This document shows, piece after piece, positions 47,415-56,244 of a stretch of 64,000 nt of DNA. Origin of the DNA: Nioella nitratireducens (GTDB lineage: Bacteria > Pseudomonadota > Alphaproteobacteria > Rhodobacterales > Rhodobacteraceae); NCBI RefSeq assembly GCF_001879715.1, contig NZ_MNBW01000003.1, forward strand, positions 1-64,000, given 5' to 3'. A program made the position numbers and the translations under genes. The notes beneath the pieces are model-generated. The model had not been told where the DNA came from and searched no databases. It saw only the letters and a program-made list of their open reading frames with translations. Each line of letters starts with the position of its first letter. The stretch's first letter is position 1.

Positions 47415-49946
47415 ATGACCGAACCGACTCTCCCTCCGCAGGTTGCCTTGCAGCGCCTGATCTGGCCCTTGCGCCTGACCCGTCTCGGCATGGCGTCCGA
47501 GCGGTTCGTGCGCGCCTTCTGGCCGGTCTGGACGATCTTGCTGGCAGGCGTCGCCGCGCTGGCCTTCGGGGTGGCCGAGGTGTTGCCGCAGAGGGGGGTT
47601 TTGGCCGGTATCATCGTGGCCGGTCTGGCCCTGATCTGGGCGCTGGGGGTGGGCCTGTGGCGATTCCGGATGCCGAGCCGGGCCGAGGCGATGGAGCGGT
47701 TGGACCAGACCATGCCGGGGCGTCCGCTGACGGCGCTGGCCGACCACCCCGCGATCGGCAGCGACGATCCGGCGACACAGGCCGTGTGGCAGGCGCATCT
47801 GGACAGGATGGCGGCGCGCGCCGCCAACGCCCGCGCGCCGGAGCCGGACCTGAGGATTTCAGACCGCGACCCCTATGGCCTGCGTTTCGTGGCGGCGACG
47901 GGCTTTGCCATGGCGATGCTGTTCGGCACGCTGGGGCAGGTGGCCGAGGTCGGCGACGCGATGGCCGGGGCGCCGCAGCCGGTGACCGGCGGCCCAAGCT
48001 GGGAGGGCTGGGTCGAGCCACCGCTTTATACCGGGCGTCCGTCGCTCTACCTCAACGATATCGTGGCCGACGCGTTCGAAGTGCCCGCCGGATCGCGCAT
48101 TACCTTGCGGATCTATGGGGACACGGGCCAGATCGGGATCAGCCAGACCTTGCAGCCCGACGCCCCCGTAGAAGACCCCGACAGCCTGTCGCGGCAAGTC
48201 ACGGTCGAGCAATCGGGCGAGCTGGAGATTTCCGGGACCAACCCGCGCCGCTGGCAGATCGCGATGCTGGCCGACCGGGCCCCGACGGTCGACCTGGCCG
48301 AGCCGGTGGCGGGGGTGCCGCCGGGATCGGTGCAGATGACCTATGCCGCGCAGGACGATTACGGGATCGCGGGCGGGCAGGCGGTGCTGACGCTGGACCC
48401 GGAGGCCGCCGACCGGCGTTATGGGCTGGCCATCGCGCCCGAGCCGCGAGAGCCCTTGGTGCTGGACCTGCCCTTGCCCTATCGCGGCAGCCGTGCCGAT
48501 TTTTCCGAAGTGCTGGTCGAAGACCTGTCGCAGCACCCGTTCGCCACACTCCCCGTGCGGTTGGAACTGGCTGTCGAGGATGACGCCGGCCAGACCGGGC
48601 GGCGTGTGATCGAGCTGGACCACCTGCCGGGGCGGCGGTTCTTCGACCCGTTGGCCAATGCGCTGATCGAAATGCGGCGCGACTTGCTGTGGTCGCGGGA
48701 AAACGCGCCGCGCGTCGGGCAGCTCTTGCGCGCGATCACCCACCGGCCCGAGGGGCTGTTCGAGGATGAGGCGCTCTATCTTGCGGTGCGGGGCGTGATC
48801 CGTCGACTGGAAAGTGGCGGCGACAGCCTGTCCGCCGAGCGACGCGACGAGGTGGCCCAGATCCTGTGGGACACCGCCGTGCAGATCGAAGAGGGCGACT
48901 TGTCGGATGCACTGGAGCGGCTGCGCCGCGCGCAGGACCGTTTGTCCGAGGCCATGCGGCAGGGTGCGACCGACGCGGAGATCGCACAACTTATGCAGGA
49001 CTTGCGCGAGGCGATGCAGGATTACATGCAAGACCTCGCCGATAACATGCAGCCCAATGACGGGACCGACCAGCCGGATCAGCAGGGCGAGACCATGGAG
49101 CTGACGCGCAACGATCTGGAAGAGATGATGAGCCGGATCGAAGAGCTGATGCAGCAGGGCCGTATGGACGAAGCGCAAGAGATGCTGGATGCGCTGCGCC
49201 AGATGATGGAAAACATGCAGATCACCCAGAACGGCAACGACCCGAACGGGCCGCGCACGCCGGGGCAGCAGTCGATGCAGGATTTGCAGGACACGCTCCG
49301 CAACCAGCAGGGTCTGGCCGATGAGGCATTCCGCGATTTACAGGAGCGGTTCAACCCGAACGGGCCGGGGGCCGAGCAGCCCGGACCGGATGGCAACCAG
49401 CAAGGCGGCCAGCAGGGCGGCGAGAACGATTCCAGCAGCCTGACCGAACGCCAGCGCGCATTGCGCGAGCAATTGCGCCAGCAAGCGCAGGATCTGCCCG
49501 GCGGCGGCACGCCCGAGGGCGACGAGGCCTTGCGCCGTCTGGAAGAGGCGGGCCGGGCCATGAACGACGCGATTGGAGAATTGGATCGCGGCGACCTGGC
49601 CGAGGCGCTGGACAGCCAGTCCGAGGCGATGGAGGCGTTGCGGGAGGGGATGCAATCGCTTGGCGAGGCGCTGGCCCGCGACGAGGAGGGCGACCCCGGT
49701 CAGGGACAGGCCAGCGGCAACATGGATGCCGAGCGCCCCTTGCAAGACCCGCTGGGGCGGCAAGCGGGAAATTCCGGCGCGGTCGGCACGGATGAAAGCT
49801 TTGAGCAGCGCGAAGAGGCCTTCCGCCGGGCGCGCGACCTGTTGGACGAAATCCGTCGCCGGTCCGCCGAGCAGGACCGCCCGGATGTGGAACTGGACTA
49901 TCTGCGCCGCCTGCTGGACCGGTTTGCCAGCGACGCAACCCGCTAA
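47415..49946 (+). CDS. TIGR02302/DUF4175 large membrane protein
   Basis: An 843-residue protein with three N-terminal hydrophobic segments (about 35-55, 60-77 and 155-172). A beta-rich central part (about 200-400) and a helical Gln/Met/Asp-rich C-terminal region follow, with low-complexity stretches such as GPDGNQQGGQQGGEND. This architecture is the TIGR02302 family of alphaproteobacteria. Its position after lysA is typical for Rhodobacterales. The C-terminal coiled-coil repeats (for example MMSRIEELMQQGRMDEAQEM) suggest a scaffold. Function unknown. Confidence 0.88.
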   Translation: MTEPTLPPQVALQRLIWPLRLTRLGMASERFVRAFWPVWTILLAGVAALAFGVAEVLPQRGVLAGIIVAGLALIWALGVGLWRFRMPSRAEAMERLDQTMPGRPLTALADHPAIGSDDPATQAVWQAHLDRMAARAANARAPEPDLRISDRDPYGLRFVAATGFAMAMLFGTLGQVAEVGDAMAGAPQPVTGGPSWEGWVEPPLYTGRPSLYLNDIVADAFEVPAGSRITLRIYGDTGQIGISQTLQPDAPVEDPDSLSRQVTVEQSGELEISGTNPRRWQIAMLADRAPTVDLAEPVAGVPPGSVQMTYAAQDDYGIAGGQAVLTLDPEAADRRYGLAIAPEPREPLVLDLPLPYRGSRADFSEVLVEDLSQHPFATLPVRLELAVEDDAGQTGRRVIELDHLPGRRFFDPLANALIEMRRDLLWSRENAPRVGQLLRAITHRPEGLFEDEALYLAVRGVIRRLESGGDSLSAERRDEVAQILWDTAVQIEEGDLSDALERLRRAQDRLSEAMRQGATDAEIAQLMQDLREAMQDYMQDLADNMQPNDGTDQPDQQGETMELTRNDLEEMMSRIEELMQQGRMDEAQEMLDALRQMMENMQITQNGNDPNGPRTPGQQSMQDLQDTLRNQQGLADEAFRDLQERFNPNGPGAEQPGPDGNQQGGQQGGENDSSSLTERQRALREQLRQQAQDLPGGGTPEGDEALRRLEEAGRAMNDAIGELDRGDLAEALDSQSEAMEALREGMQSLGEALARDEEGDPGQGQASGNMDAERPLQDPLGRQAGNSGAVGTDESFEQREEAFRRARDLLDEIRRRSAEQDRPDVELDYLRRLLDRFASDATR

Positions 49947-50049
49947 CACGACGCGGCGAGGTCGCGTTGCTTTACAGCATCTTCACGCGTCCCGCCCTGA
50001 CTTTGCCTGACCTGCCCATGTCGCGGCTCGGGCAAACCCGGTTCCGGCG

Positions 50050-50068
50050 TTTGTGCGACATGCTCTAG
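50050..50068 (-). repeat. Short dispersed repeat copy B
   Basis: On the minus strand this reads CTAGAGCATGTCGCACAAA, differing by one base from copy A at 536-554. It overlaps the TAG stop codon of the zinc-ribbon protein gene at its CTAG end. The CTAG here is uninterrupted, whereas copy A has an IS481 element at the same point. Confidence 0.6.
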
Positions 50069-50817
50069 CTTCCGCTGCGTTCGGTCAACTGGCCCGCGAG
50101 GCCCTGCACCAGATCGTCGAGCTGGAATCGCAATTGGTTGACGGTCTCGACATAGCTGGCGAGCGTCGGCTCGGCTTGCGGCACGGCGGCGGCGATTTCG
50201 GGGGCGTAGCTGTAGGTGCCCACGGCCCCGGCGGCCAGAATGACCATCAGGATGAACCCCATGCGAAAGCCCCGGCGGCGGCGCGGGATGACATCCATTG
50301 ACTCGATGTCGGAGGTGTCGAAATCCTGCGCGTTGCGGTCCGACGTGGCCCGCAGGGTCGAGTTGATTTCCTCGATATCGGGCAGCAATTCGCGGCGCGG
50401 CGGGCGGTTCTGCGCTTGGGTGCTTTCGTCGACCGCCTCGCGGATCGCGGCAAGCTCTTCGTCCTCGGTGGTCTCCTGCGGGGGAGTGTCGCCGTGGCTT
50501 GGCGCGGGCTCCGGCGCGCTGTCGAGGGCCATTTCCTCTTGTTCTTCCACCGCCGCGGTTTCGGCGGCCGCACGGCGCAGGCGTTCCTCGCGCTCGCGTT
50601 CCTCGCGGAAGATGTCCTTGAGGTCGGGGTCGAGATTGCGCCGGGACGTGACCTCGGCGGTGGCGCGCGATGTGCCCGACTCTTCGACCGGGGCACGGTT
50701 GCCGGGCTGGAACCACGTGGTGGCACAGTTGGAACACTGCACGTCGCGGCCTTCGGGCGGGATGAGCGTGTCATCCACTTCGTACCGGGCGCTGCAATTG
50801 GGACAGGTGAGGCGCAT
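50065..50817 (-). CDS. MJ0042-type zinc-ribbon membrane protein
   Basis: A 250-residue protein with an N-terminal zinc ribbon MRLTCPNCSARYEVDD ... VQCSNCATTWF (two CxxC pairs, residues 5-8 and 29-32). A long acidic, charged and probably disordered region follows (about 45-185), with one transmembrane helix (about 188-207, FRMGFILMVILAAGAVGTYSY) and a short C-terminal tail. This is the MJ0042 finger family next to ftsE in many alphaproteobacteria. It is divergent from ftsE. It may bind partner proteins at the membrane; function unproven. Confidence 0.88.
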   Translation of the reverse strand: MRLTCPNCSARYEVDDTLIPPEGRDVQCSNCATTWFQPGNRAPVEESGTSRATAEVTSRRNLDPDLKDIFREEREREERLRRAAAETAAVEEQEEMALDSAPEPAPSHGDTPPQETTEDEELAAIREAVDESTQAQNRPPRRELLPDIEEINSTLRATSDRNAQDFDTSDIESMDVIPRRRRGFRMGFILMVILAAGAVGTYSYAPEIAAAVPQAEPTLASYVETVNQLRFQLDDLVQGLAGQLTERSGS

Positions 50818-51113
50818 TGGGTTCCCCGTTCGGGCCGTCGCGGATATTGGCGGCTTTGCCTTTGTTGCGGTGGACTTTAGCAACCGCCCCCTGCCTTTCC
50901 AAGCCATTGGATTCAGGCCCGGATGTGGGCCGTGGCTTTCGGGTCGACATGGCGGGGGCGGTTTCGATCGCGGTGCTGGCCTGCGACTGGCCCGAAACTG
51001 GCCCGAAACCGGCCGAAATCCGCGGTCTTCGGGGGGCTGCCCGGGGCGGGGCGATTGCAACAGGGGCGCGGGTAGGGCATGACAGATCGAGACACGAGCG
51101 ACGGAGCAGGCTT

Positions 51114-51791
51114 TTGATCGACTTGAAAGAGGCCGCCTATGGCTATGGCGGCGGAACCCTGCTTTCCGAGATCAGCCTGCGGTTGGCGCCGGGGTCGTTT
51201 CATTTCCTGACCGGGCCGTCGGGGGCGGGCAAGACCACCTTCCTCAAGCTGTGCTATGCCGATCTGCGCGCCACGTCGGGCAGCGTCAGCATTTTCGGGC
51301 AGGATGCCGCCGGGATGAGCCGCGACGAAATTGCCCATGCAAGGCAGCGGATGGGCGTGGTGCATCAGGATTGCGAGTTCCTTGACCATCTTAGCCTGTG
51401 GGAAAACATCGCCCTGCCGCTGACCGTGGCGGGCCGGGGCAGCGCGGCGCAGGACGGAAACCTCAACGATCTGATCGGCTGGGTCGGGCTGGGTGCGCGG
51501 CGGGACGCGCTGCCGCAGGAACTGTCGGGCGGCGAGCGGCAGCGGGCAGCGCTGGCACGGGCGGTGATCACCGACCCCGACGTGATCCTTGCCGATGAAC
51601 CCACCGGCAATATCGACTGGGACATGTCGCTGCGCCTGCTGCAATTGCTGGTGGAACTGAACCGCATGGGCAAGGCGGTGGTGATCGCGACCCACGATCT
51701 TGCGCTTATTCGCGCGGCCAAGGCGCAGGTTTCGGCCCGTGTCTTGCGCATCAAGGACGGGCGGCTGCAACTGGCGGGGGCCGATCTATGA
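51114..51791 (+). CDS. ftsE: Cell division ABC transporter ATP-binding protein FtsE
   Basis: FtsE with FtsX forms the membrane complex that activates septal cell-wall hydrolases. The 225 residues have Walker A GPSGAGKTTFLKLCYA, the signature ELSGGERQRAALARA, and Walker B DVILADEPTGNIDW. The start is TTG at 51114, preceded by GGAGCAGG; no in-frame ATG lies near. A 12-codon frame (ATG at 51079) ends with a TGA overlapping this TTG and might couple translation. The 297 bp up to 50817 separate it from the divergent zinc-ribbon gene and hold no other gene. Confidence 0.92.
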   Translation: MIDLKEAAYGYGGGTLLSEISLRLAPGSFHFLTGPSGAGKTTFLKLCYADLRATSGSVSIFGQDAAGMSRDEIAHARQRMGVVHQDCEFLDHLSLWENIALPLTVAGRGSAAQDGNLNDLIGWVGLGARRDALPQELSGGERQRAALARAVITDPDVILADEPTGNIDWDMSLRLLQLLVELNRMGKAVVIATHDLALIRAAKAQVSARVLRIKDGRLQLAGADL

Positions 51792-52690
51792 GCGCGCTGT
51801 CCCGCATTCTCGACGTTCTTCAGGGCGATGCGCAGGCTGACCGGGTGGTGCCCCGGCGCGGGCATTCGGTGCAGTTGACGCTGTTCACGTCGGCGGCGAT
51901 GGCGTTTCTGGCGGTCTTTGCGATGGCGCTGTCACTGGCCTCGGGCCGGTTGGCCGACCGTTGGTCCGATGCGTTGGCGCGCAGTTCGACCATTCGCATT
52001 TCCGCACCGCCGATCGAGATGGACGCGCAGGTCTGGGCGGTTCTCGGGATATTGGAGCAGACGCCGGGCGTGGATTCGGCCCGCGCGCTGACCGAGGATG
52101 AGCAACGCGCCCTGTTGGAGCCGTGGTTCGGCCCCGACCTGCCGCTGGAGGATCTGCCGGTGCCGCGACTCGTGGAAGTGATCGAAACGCCGCAAGGCTA
52201 TGATGCCGAAGGGCTGCGTCAGCGGCTGGCGGCAGAGGTGCCGGGCGCGGTGCTGGACGATCACACCCGCTGGCGGCGCCCGTTGGTGCAGGCGGCGTCA
52301 CGGCTGCGAACGCTTGGCTGGGTGTCGATGCTGCTGATCCTTGGCTCGACCGCCGCGATGGTGACACTGGCGGCGCAATCGGCGCTGGCAGCGAACCGAC
52401 AGGTGATCCGGGTGCTGCGGCTGGTGGGGGCGCGGGATGTCTACATCGCGCGGGCCTTTGTGCGGCGTTTTACACTGCGCGCGCTGTCGGGTGCGGCGGC
52501 AGGCACAGTTCTGGGCATGATCGCCATCGCGCTGTTGCCGGGGTCGGGCCAACAGGCCGGGTTCCTGACCGGGCTGAGTTTTTCCGGGGGCGAATGGCTG
52601 TGGCCGATCCTTGTGCCGTTGTTGTCCGCCATCACCGCCTTTTGGGCCACCCGCGCCGCGGCCTTCAGAACCCTGAGGAGCATGCCATGA
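51788..52690 (+). CDS. ftsX: Cell division protein FtsX
   Basis: The permease partner of FtsE: 300 residues, one N-terminal helix (about 32-52), a periplasmic domain of about 110 residues, and three C-terminal helices. VLRLVGARDVYIARAFVRRF in the cytoplasmic loop is the FtsX/MacB-type coupling segment. The ATG overlaps the ftsE stop (ATGA) and its own stop overlaps the plsC ATG. Confidence 0.9.
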   Translation: MSALSRILDVLQGDAQADRVVPRRGHSVQLTLFTSAAMAFLAVFAMALSLASGRLADRWSDALARSSTIRISAPPIEMDAQVWAVLGILEQTPGVDSARALTEDEQRALLEPWFGPDLPLEDLPVPRLVEVIETPQGYDAEGLRQRLAAEVPGAVLDDHTRWRRPLVQAASRLRTLGWVSMLLILGSTAAMVTLAAQSALAANRQVIRVLRLVGARDVYIARAFVRRFTLRALSGAAAGTVLGMIAIALLPGSGQQAGFLTGLSFSGGEWLWPILVPLLSAITAFWATRAAAFRTLRSMP

Positions 52691-53418
52691 TCCAATGGAT
52701 CCGGTCGCTGATATTCATAGGCCAGATGTACCTTATGATGGTCGTGCTTGCGATCTTCTACACACCGTGGGCCATCTTCGACCGGAGCGGGGCGTTTGCC
52801 GCTGTTCATGCCTATTGCCGGTGGGTGCGGTGGAGCGCCCGCTGGATGGTTGGCCTGAGGTCCGAGGTACGAGGCGAGGTGCCCACGGGCGAGGTGCTGA
52901 TCGCGTCCAAGCACCAGAGCTTTTTCGACATCATCCTGATCGTCTCGGTGGTGCCGCGGCCCAAGTTCATCATGAAATCCATCCTGAAATATGCGCCGAT
53001 CCTTGGCTGGTATGCACAGCGTATCGGCTGCGTGCCGGTAGATCGGGGCAAGCGCGCGCAGGCCATTCAGCAGATGATTCAAGGCGTGAAATCGGGCGGG
53101 CAGGAGCCGGGGCAGTTGATCATCTACCCGCAAGGCACCCGCGTCGCGCCGGGGGCGGATCGGCCCTACAAGATCGGTCCTGCGGTGCTGTACGAAGAGA
53201 CCGGGCAAACCTGCGTGCCGGCGGCCACCAATGTGGGGGTGTTCTGGCCGCGCCATGGCATTCTGCGCAAGCCGGGGCTGGCGGTTGTCGAATTCCTGCC
53301 GCCAATCGCGCCGGGCCTGTCGAAGGACGGGTTCATGACCGAGCTGAAAGAGGCGATTGAAAGCAACTCCAACCGGCTGATGGCCGAGGCGGGGTTTCAC
53401 GTCGAGGGGCGGGAATGA
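52687..53418 (+). CDS. plsC: 1-acyl-sn-glycerol-3-phosphate acyltransferase
   Basis: It acylates lysophosphatidic acid to phosphatidic acid at the inner membrane. The 243 residues show one N-terminal membrane helix. The acyltransferase block I is SKHQSFFDIIL with H-x4-D (His76, Asp81), and block III is YPQGTRVAPG, a common variant of EGTR. Start 52687 has ATGA overlap with ftsX. The ftsEX-plsC link suggests joined control of division and membrane lipid supply. Confidence 0.92.
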   Translation: MIQWIRSLIFIGQMYLMMVVLAIFYTPWAIFDRSGAFAAVHAYCRWVRWSARWMVGLRSEVRGEVPTGEVLIASKHQSFFDIILIVSVVPRPKFIMKSILKYAPILGWYAQRIGCVPVDRGKRAQAIQQMIQGVKSGGQEPGQLIIYPQGTRVAPGADRPYKIGPAVLYEETGQTCVPAATNVGVFWPRHGILRKPGLAVVEFLPPIAPGLSKDGFMTELKEAIESNSNRLMAEAGFHVEGRE

Positions 53419-54023
53419 AGCTGATCGAGGATATCGCGGCGCTGGAAGAGATTTATGACCGCGCCCCGGCCCCGGCGGCGATGCGCAAGGTGGCGGGACA
53501 GATGACGCCGCATTATCGCAAATGGATCATGTCGGCGCGGTTTTGCATCCTGTCTACGGTCGGCCCAGAGGGCACCGACGCCAGCCCGCGCGGGGACGAT
53601 GGCCCGGCGGTTCTGGAACTGGACCCGAGCCATCTGGCGATGCCCGACTGGCGCGGCAACAACCGCATCGACAGCTTGCGCAATATCGTGCGGGACGGCC
53701 GTGTTTCGCTGATGTTCATGGTGCCGGGATCGGCCAATGTGGTGCGGGTCAACGGGCGCGCGGTGCTGACCGATGACCCCGATATAGTCGCGCGGTTCGA
53801 GCGGAAGGGCCAGCACCCGCGCAGTGTGATCGTGGTCGAGATCGCCGAGATCTACAGCCAGTGCGCGCGCGCGATCCTGCGCGCCGACCTGTGGAATGGC
53901 CGCGATGAAAGCGGCGGATTGCCAACGATCGGGGATATCCTGACCGAGATGACCGAGGGCGAATTCGACGGAAAGAGCTATGACGCGGATTGGCCCCAAC
54001 GGGCGCGTGACAGCCTGTGGTAA
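53415..54023 (+). CDS. FMN-binding split-barrel protein (pyridoxamine 5'-phosphate oxidase-like)
   Basis: A 202-residue protein of the PNPOx-like split-barrel class (MSMEG_1061-type): SARFCILSTVGPEGTDASPRG at strand one, LAMPDWRGNNRIDSLRNIV around the FMN phosphate site, and SLMFMVPGSANVVRVNGRA. The C-terminal part has CARAILRADLW. It likely binds FMN, but the substrate is unknown; the related enzymes handle F420 or flavin. It is last in the ftsE-ftsX-plsC unit, with ATGA overlap. Confidence 0.85.
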   Translation: MKLIEDIAALEEIYDRAPAPAAMRKVAGQMTPHYRKWIMSARFCILSTVGPEGTDASPRGDDGPAVLELDPSHLAMPDWRGNNRIDSLRNIVRDGRVSLMFMVPGSANVVRVNGRAVLTDDPDIVARFERKGQHPRSVIVVEIAEIYSQCARAILRADLWNGRDESGGLPTIGDILTEMTEGEFDGKSYDADWPQRARDSLW

Positions 54024-54025
54024 AT

Positions 54026-54058
54026 CCCATCCCCGGCGCATGACCGACCGGGGATGGG
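54026..54058. terminator. Bidirectional hairpin between convergent genes
   Basis: An 11-bp perfect stem CCCATCCCCGG/CCGGGGATGGG with an 11-base loop follows the stop of the FMN protein gene. There is no T-run on either strand. A second hairpin (CCTCTC/GAGAGG) lies at 54063-54081. Both probably help end transcription from both sides. Confidence 0.5.
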
Positions 54059-54140
54059 GCGACCTCTCTTGGGGAGAGAGGACGCTCTTGCGACAGGGCC
54101 CGGCGATTGCTTTGGGGTCTGGGCACGCCGCAAGGAGGGG

Positions 54141-54536
54141 TCAGTTGGCGCGGGTCCAGGTGCCGCCGTTGCGGCAGATCAGACCGCCCAGCACACAGCC
54201 ATTCACCGACATCGTGCTGCCCGCCAGTTGCAGGCGGGACATGTATTCGCGGTCGCGGTCGGGGGCATAAATGCGGCCCTCGTACTGGCCTTCGCCTGCC
54301 GGGGTCAGATCCCAGACGATCTGGCGACCGATGGTGTCGGGGGTGATCTGCTGGCCCTGTGCGTTCTGGGCGCGCACCAGTGTGCCGCAATAGCTGCCGC
54401 CGCATTGGGCAACCTCGACAAAGCCGATATCGCCGTGGTCATCGGGCGAGGTGCGCCACATGCCTTCGATGGGATCGGCAAGGGCGGGGGCGGCCAGCAG
54501 GGCGGCAAGGGTGGCGATGAGGGCAAATTTTTTCAT
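54141..54536 (-). CDS. DUF2147 exported beta-barrel protein
   Basis: A 131-residue protein with a signal peptide (about 1-20, ATLAALLAAPALA) and the DUF2147 pattern: DPIEGMWRT, then VAQCGGSYCGTLVR with a conserved Cys pair. GQYEGRIYAPD and SVNGCVLGGLICRNGG with another Cys pair follow. The mature domain should be a small lipocalin-like barrel in the periplasm. It is last of the five-gene operon, 29 bp after the dioxygenase gene, and may bind or release the pathway product. Confidence 0.85.
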   Translation of the reverse strand: MKKFALIATLAALLAAPALADPIEGMWRTSPDDHGDIGFVEVAQCGGSYCGTLVRAQNAQGQQITPDTIGRQIVWDLTPAGEGQYEGRIYAPDRDREYMSRLQLAGSTMSVNGCVLGGLICRNGGTWTRAN

Positions 54537-54565
54537 GACATTTCCTCCGGTTGTTGGGGGGCAGC

Positions 54566-55426
54566 TCAGACGCTGCCCATTCCGATAAAGAGTTGACGGT
54601 TGGCATCGACGATGGCGCGGCGGCCATGCATCACGCGGGTGTTGTCGATCACGGCGACGTCGCCGTCCTGCCAGTTGATTTCGTGGGTGTGGGTCTCGGC
54701 CAGATCGCGCAGGGCCTCGATCTCGACAGGGCTGACCTCGTCTGCGTCGCCGAAGCGGTAGCGGGGCGGGGCATAATTGTGGGACGGTCCCAGCACCGCG
54801 TTGGCAAAGGCCGCGCCGCCCGAAAGGGACGAGCCGCGCACCGGCGCGACTGTCAGCCGATAGGTGATGCCGCCATCGTCGCACATGTCGAAATCCTGAT
54901 TGGGGATTGCGGCGCGGAATTCCTCGACATGGCGGGCGGTGACCTCGGACGGATCGCTGATCGCCGGGTGTTCATTGGCGAGGTAGCGTTTCCACAGCTC
55001 TTCCGGCAGGTAGCGTTCGACCGTCATCGGGCGTTGCCAGCGAGCGCGGGTGGCGTCATCCATCGAGTCCAGCACCGCGCGGCCATCGCAGATCGTGGTT
55101 TGCGAGCCTTCAAAGGCCGCAACCGGGCTGTAGAAGGCCACCACGTCCGGGCAGACCGGGGTATTGCCGTTCTCTATATGCAGCCCGATGGGGCCAAGCC
55201 CGGCATCGACCTTTTGCGTGTTCGCGTCGCCATAGTCGCGGGCCGGGTCGAAGGTGATCTTGCGGCAGAGCGCGCGGGTCAGGGTGCTGAAGGCGGAAAT
55301 ATCCACGTCGAAGCCGCGCAGGAGGGTCCAGCCGTCGCGGTCCAGATCCCTGCGGATACGGGCCAGAACGGCGGGGTCTGTCAGGGATTGGCCTTGGGTG
55401 TCGGGGCGTTGGATGTTGTAGCACAT
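54566..55426 (-). CDS. TauD/TfdA-type Fe(II)/2-oxoglutarate dioxygenase
   Basis: A 286-residue cupin-fold oxygenase. The iron site is read as His83-x-Glu85 in GLHIENGNTP, with the distal His267 in DNTRVMHGRR; the following Arg (270 or 277) should bind 2-oxoglutarate. The H-x-E arrangement, rather than H-x-D, occurs in clavaminate synthase and SyrP-like branches linked to secondary metabolism. It uses 2-oxoglutarate and O2 to hydroxylate, desaturate or otherwise oxidise a substrate. It is 11 bp after the SDR gene in the same operon. Confidence 0.85.
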   Translation of the reverse strand: MCYNIQRPDTQGQSLTDPAVLARIRRDLDRDGWTLLRGFDVDISAFSTLTRALCRKITFDPARDYGDANTQKVDAGLGPIGLHIENGNTPVCPDVVAFYSPVAAFEGSQTTICDGRAVLDSMDDATRARWQRPMTVERYLPEELWKRYLANEHPAISDPSEVTARHVEEFRAAIPNQDFDMCDDGGITYRLTVAPVRGSSLSGGAAFANAVLGPSHNYAPPRYRFGDADEVSPVEIEALRDLAETHTHEINWQDGDVAVIDNTRVMHGRRAIVDANRQLFIGMGSV

Positions 55427-55437
55427 GGAACGGTCAC

Positions 55438-56244
55438 TCAGCTTTTGGCGTCTTCGGGCAGGGTGGACAGGGCGGCCTTGGCCGCCGGGGCGTGGGCTTG
55501 CTTGATCAGGGCGCGGTCAATCAGCCGGGGGCTGAGGGCCTGCACCAGAACGAAAAGCCGTTCGGCGAGACCGGGATAGACAGTGCGCCGCCCCGCCCGG
55601 ATGCCGCGCCATGCGCGGGCGGCGACCTTTTCGGCCGGGTCCAGCACCATCGAGAACGGTTCGACCAGTGCGGCGAATTCCACCTCGGCGGCGGTGCGGG
55701 TGGCGCGCGGCGCGATGTAGCTGACGGAGATGCCGTCACCCGCCAATTCCCGGCGCAGCGCATCCGAGAGGCCGCGCAGGGCGAATTTGCTGGCCGAGTA
55801 GACGGTGAAGTAGGGGAAGGCGATATCGCCGAAGACCGAGCCAATGTTCACCACCCGGCCCCGCGTGGCCCTGAGCGCCGGGATCAGGTCGCGCGTCAGC
55901 AGGATCGGGGCCAGCAGGTTGGTTGAAATCATCGCGGCGGCGGCCTCGTCCGGCAGGTCGGTCAGGCGCCCGGCGCGAAGGGCACCGGCATTGTTGACCA
56001 GCACGTCCAGACGCGGGCCGATGGCCGCGGCAATGCGGGCGCGATCTTCGGCGCGGGTGATGTCGGCAGGCAGGACAGTGGCGGCGTCGGGGCCGATCAG
56101 GGCGGCGGTGTCGTCCAGCGTGGCACGGGTGCGCCCCACCAGAATGACGTGCCAGCCATCGTCGGCGGCCTCTTGCGCGAGGGCGCGGCCAATACCGGAA
56201 CCGGCGCCGGTGATCAGGATGGTGGGGCGGGAGTCGCGGGTCAT
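55438..56244 (-). CDS. Short-chain dehydrogenase/reductase
   Basis: A 268-residue SDR. The cofactor motif is ITGAGSGIGRALA (11-23), and NNAG is at 84-87. The catalytic triad is Ser136 in NIGSVFG, Tyr149 and Lys153 in YSASKFA. A C-terminal extension of about 50 residues with LFVLVQALSPRLIDRAL looks amphipathic or membrane-touching. Arg38 and Arg40 after the second strand suggest NADP preference. The ATG overlaps the stop of the ligase gene (ATGA). Likely reduces or oxidises an acyl-derived intermediate. Confidence 0.88.
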   Translation of the reverse strand: MTRDSRPTILITGAGSGIGRALAQEAADDGWHVILVGRTRATLDDTAALIGPDAATVLPADITRAEDRARIAAAIGPRLDVLVNNAGALRAGRLTDLPDEAAAAMISTNLLAPILLTRDLIPALRATRGRVVNIGSVFGDIAFPYFTVYSASKFALRGLSDALRRELAGDGISVSYIAPRATRTAAEVEFAALVEPFSMVLDPAEKVAARAWRGIRAGRRTVYPGLAERLFVLVQALSPRLIDRALIKQAHAPAAKAALSTLPEDAKS

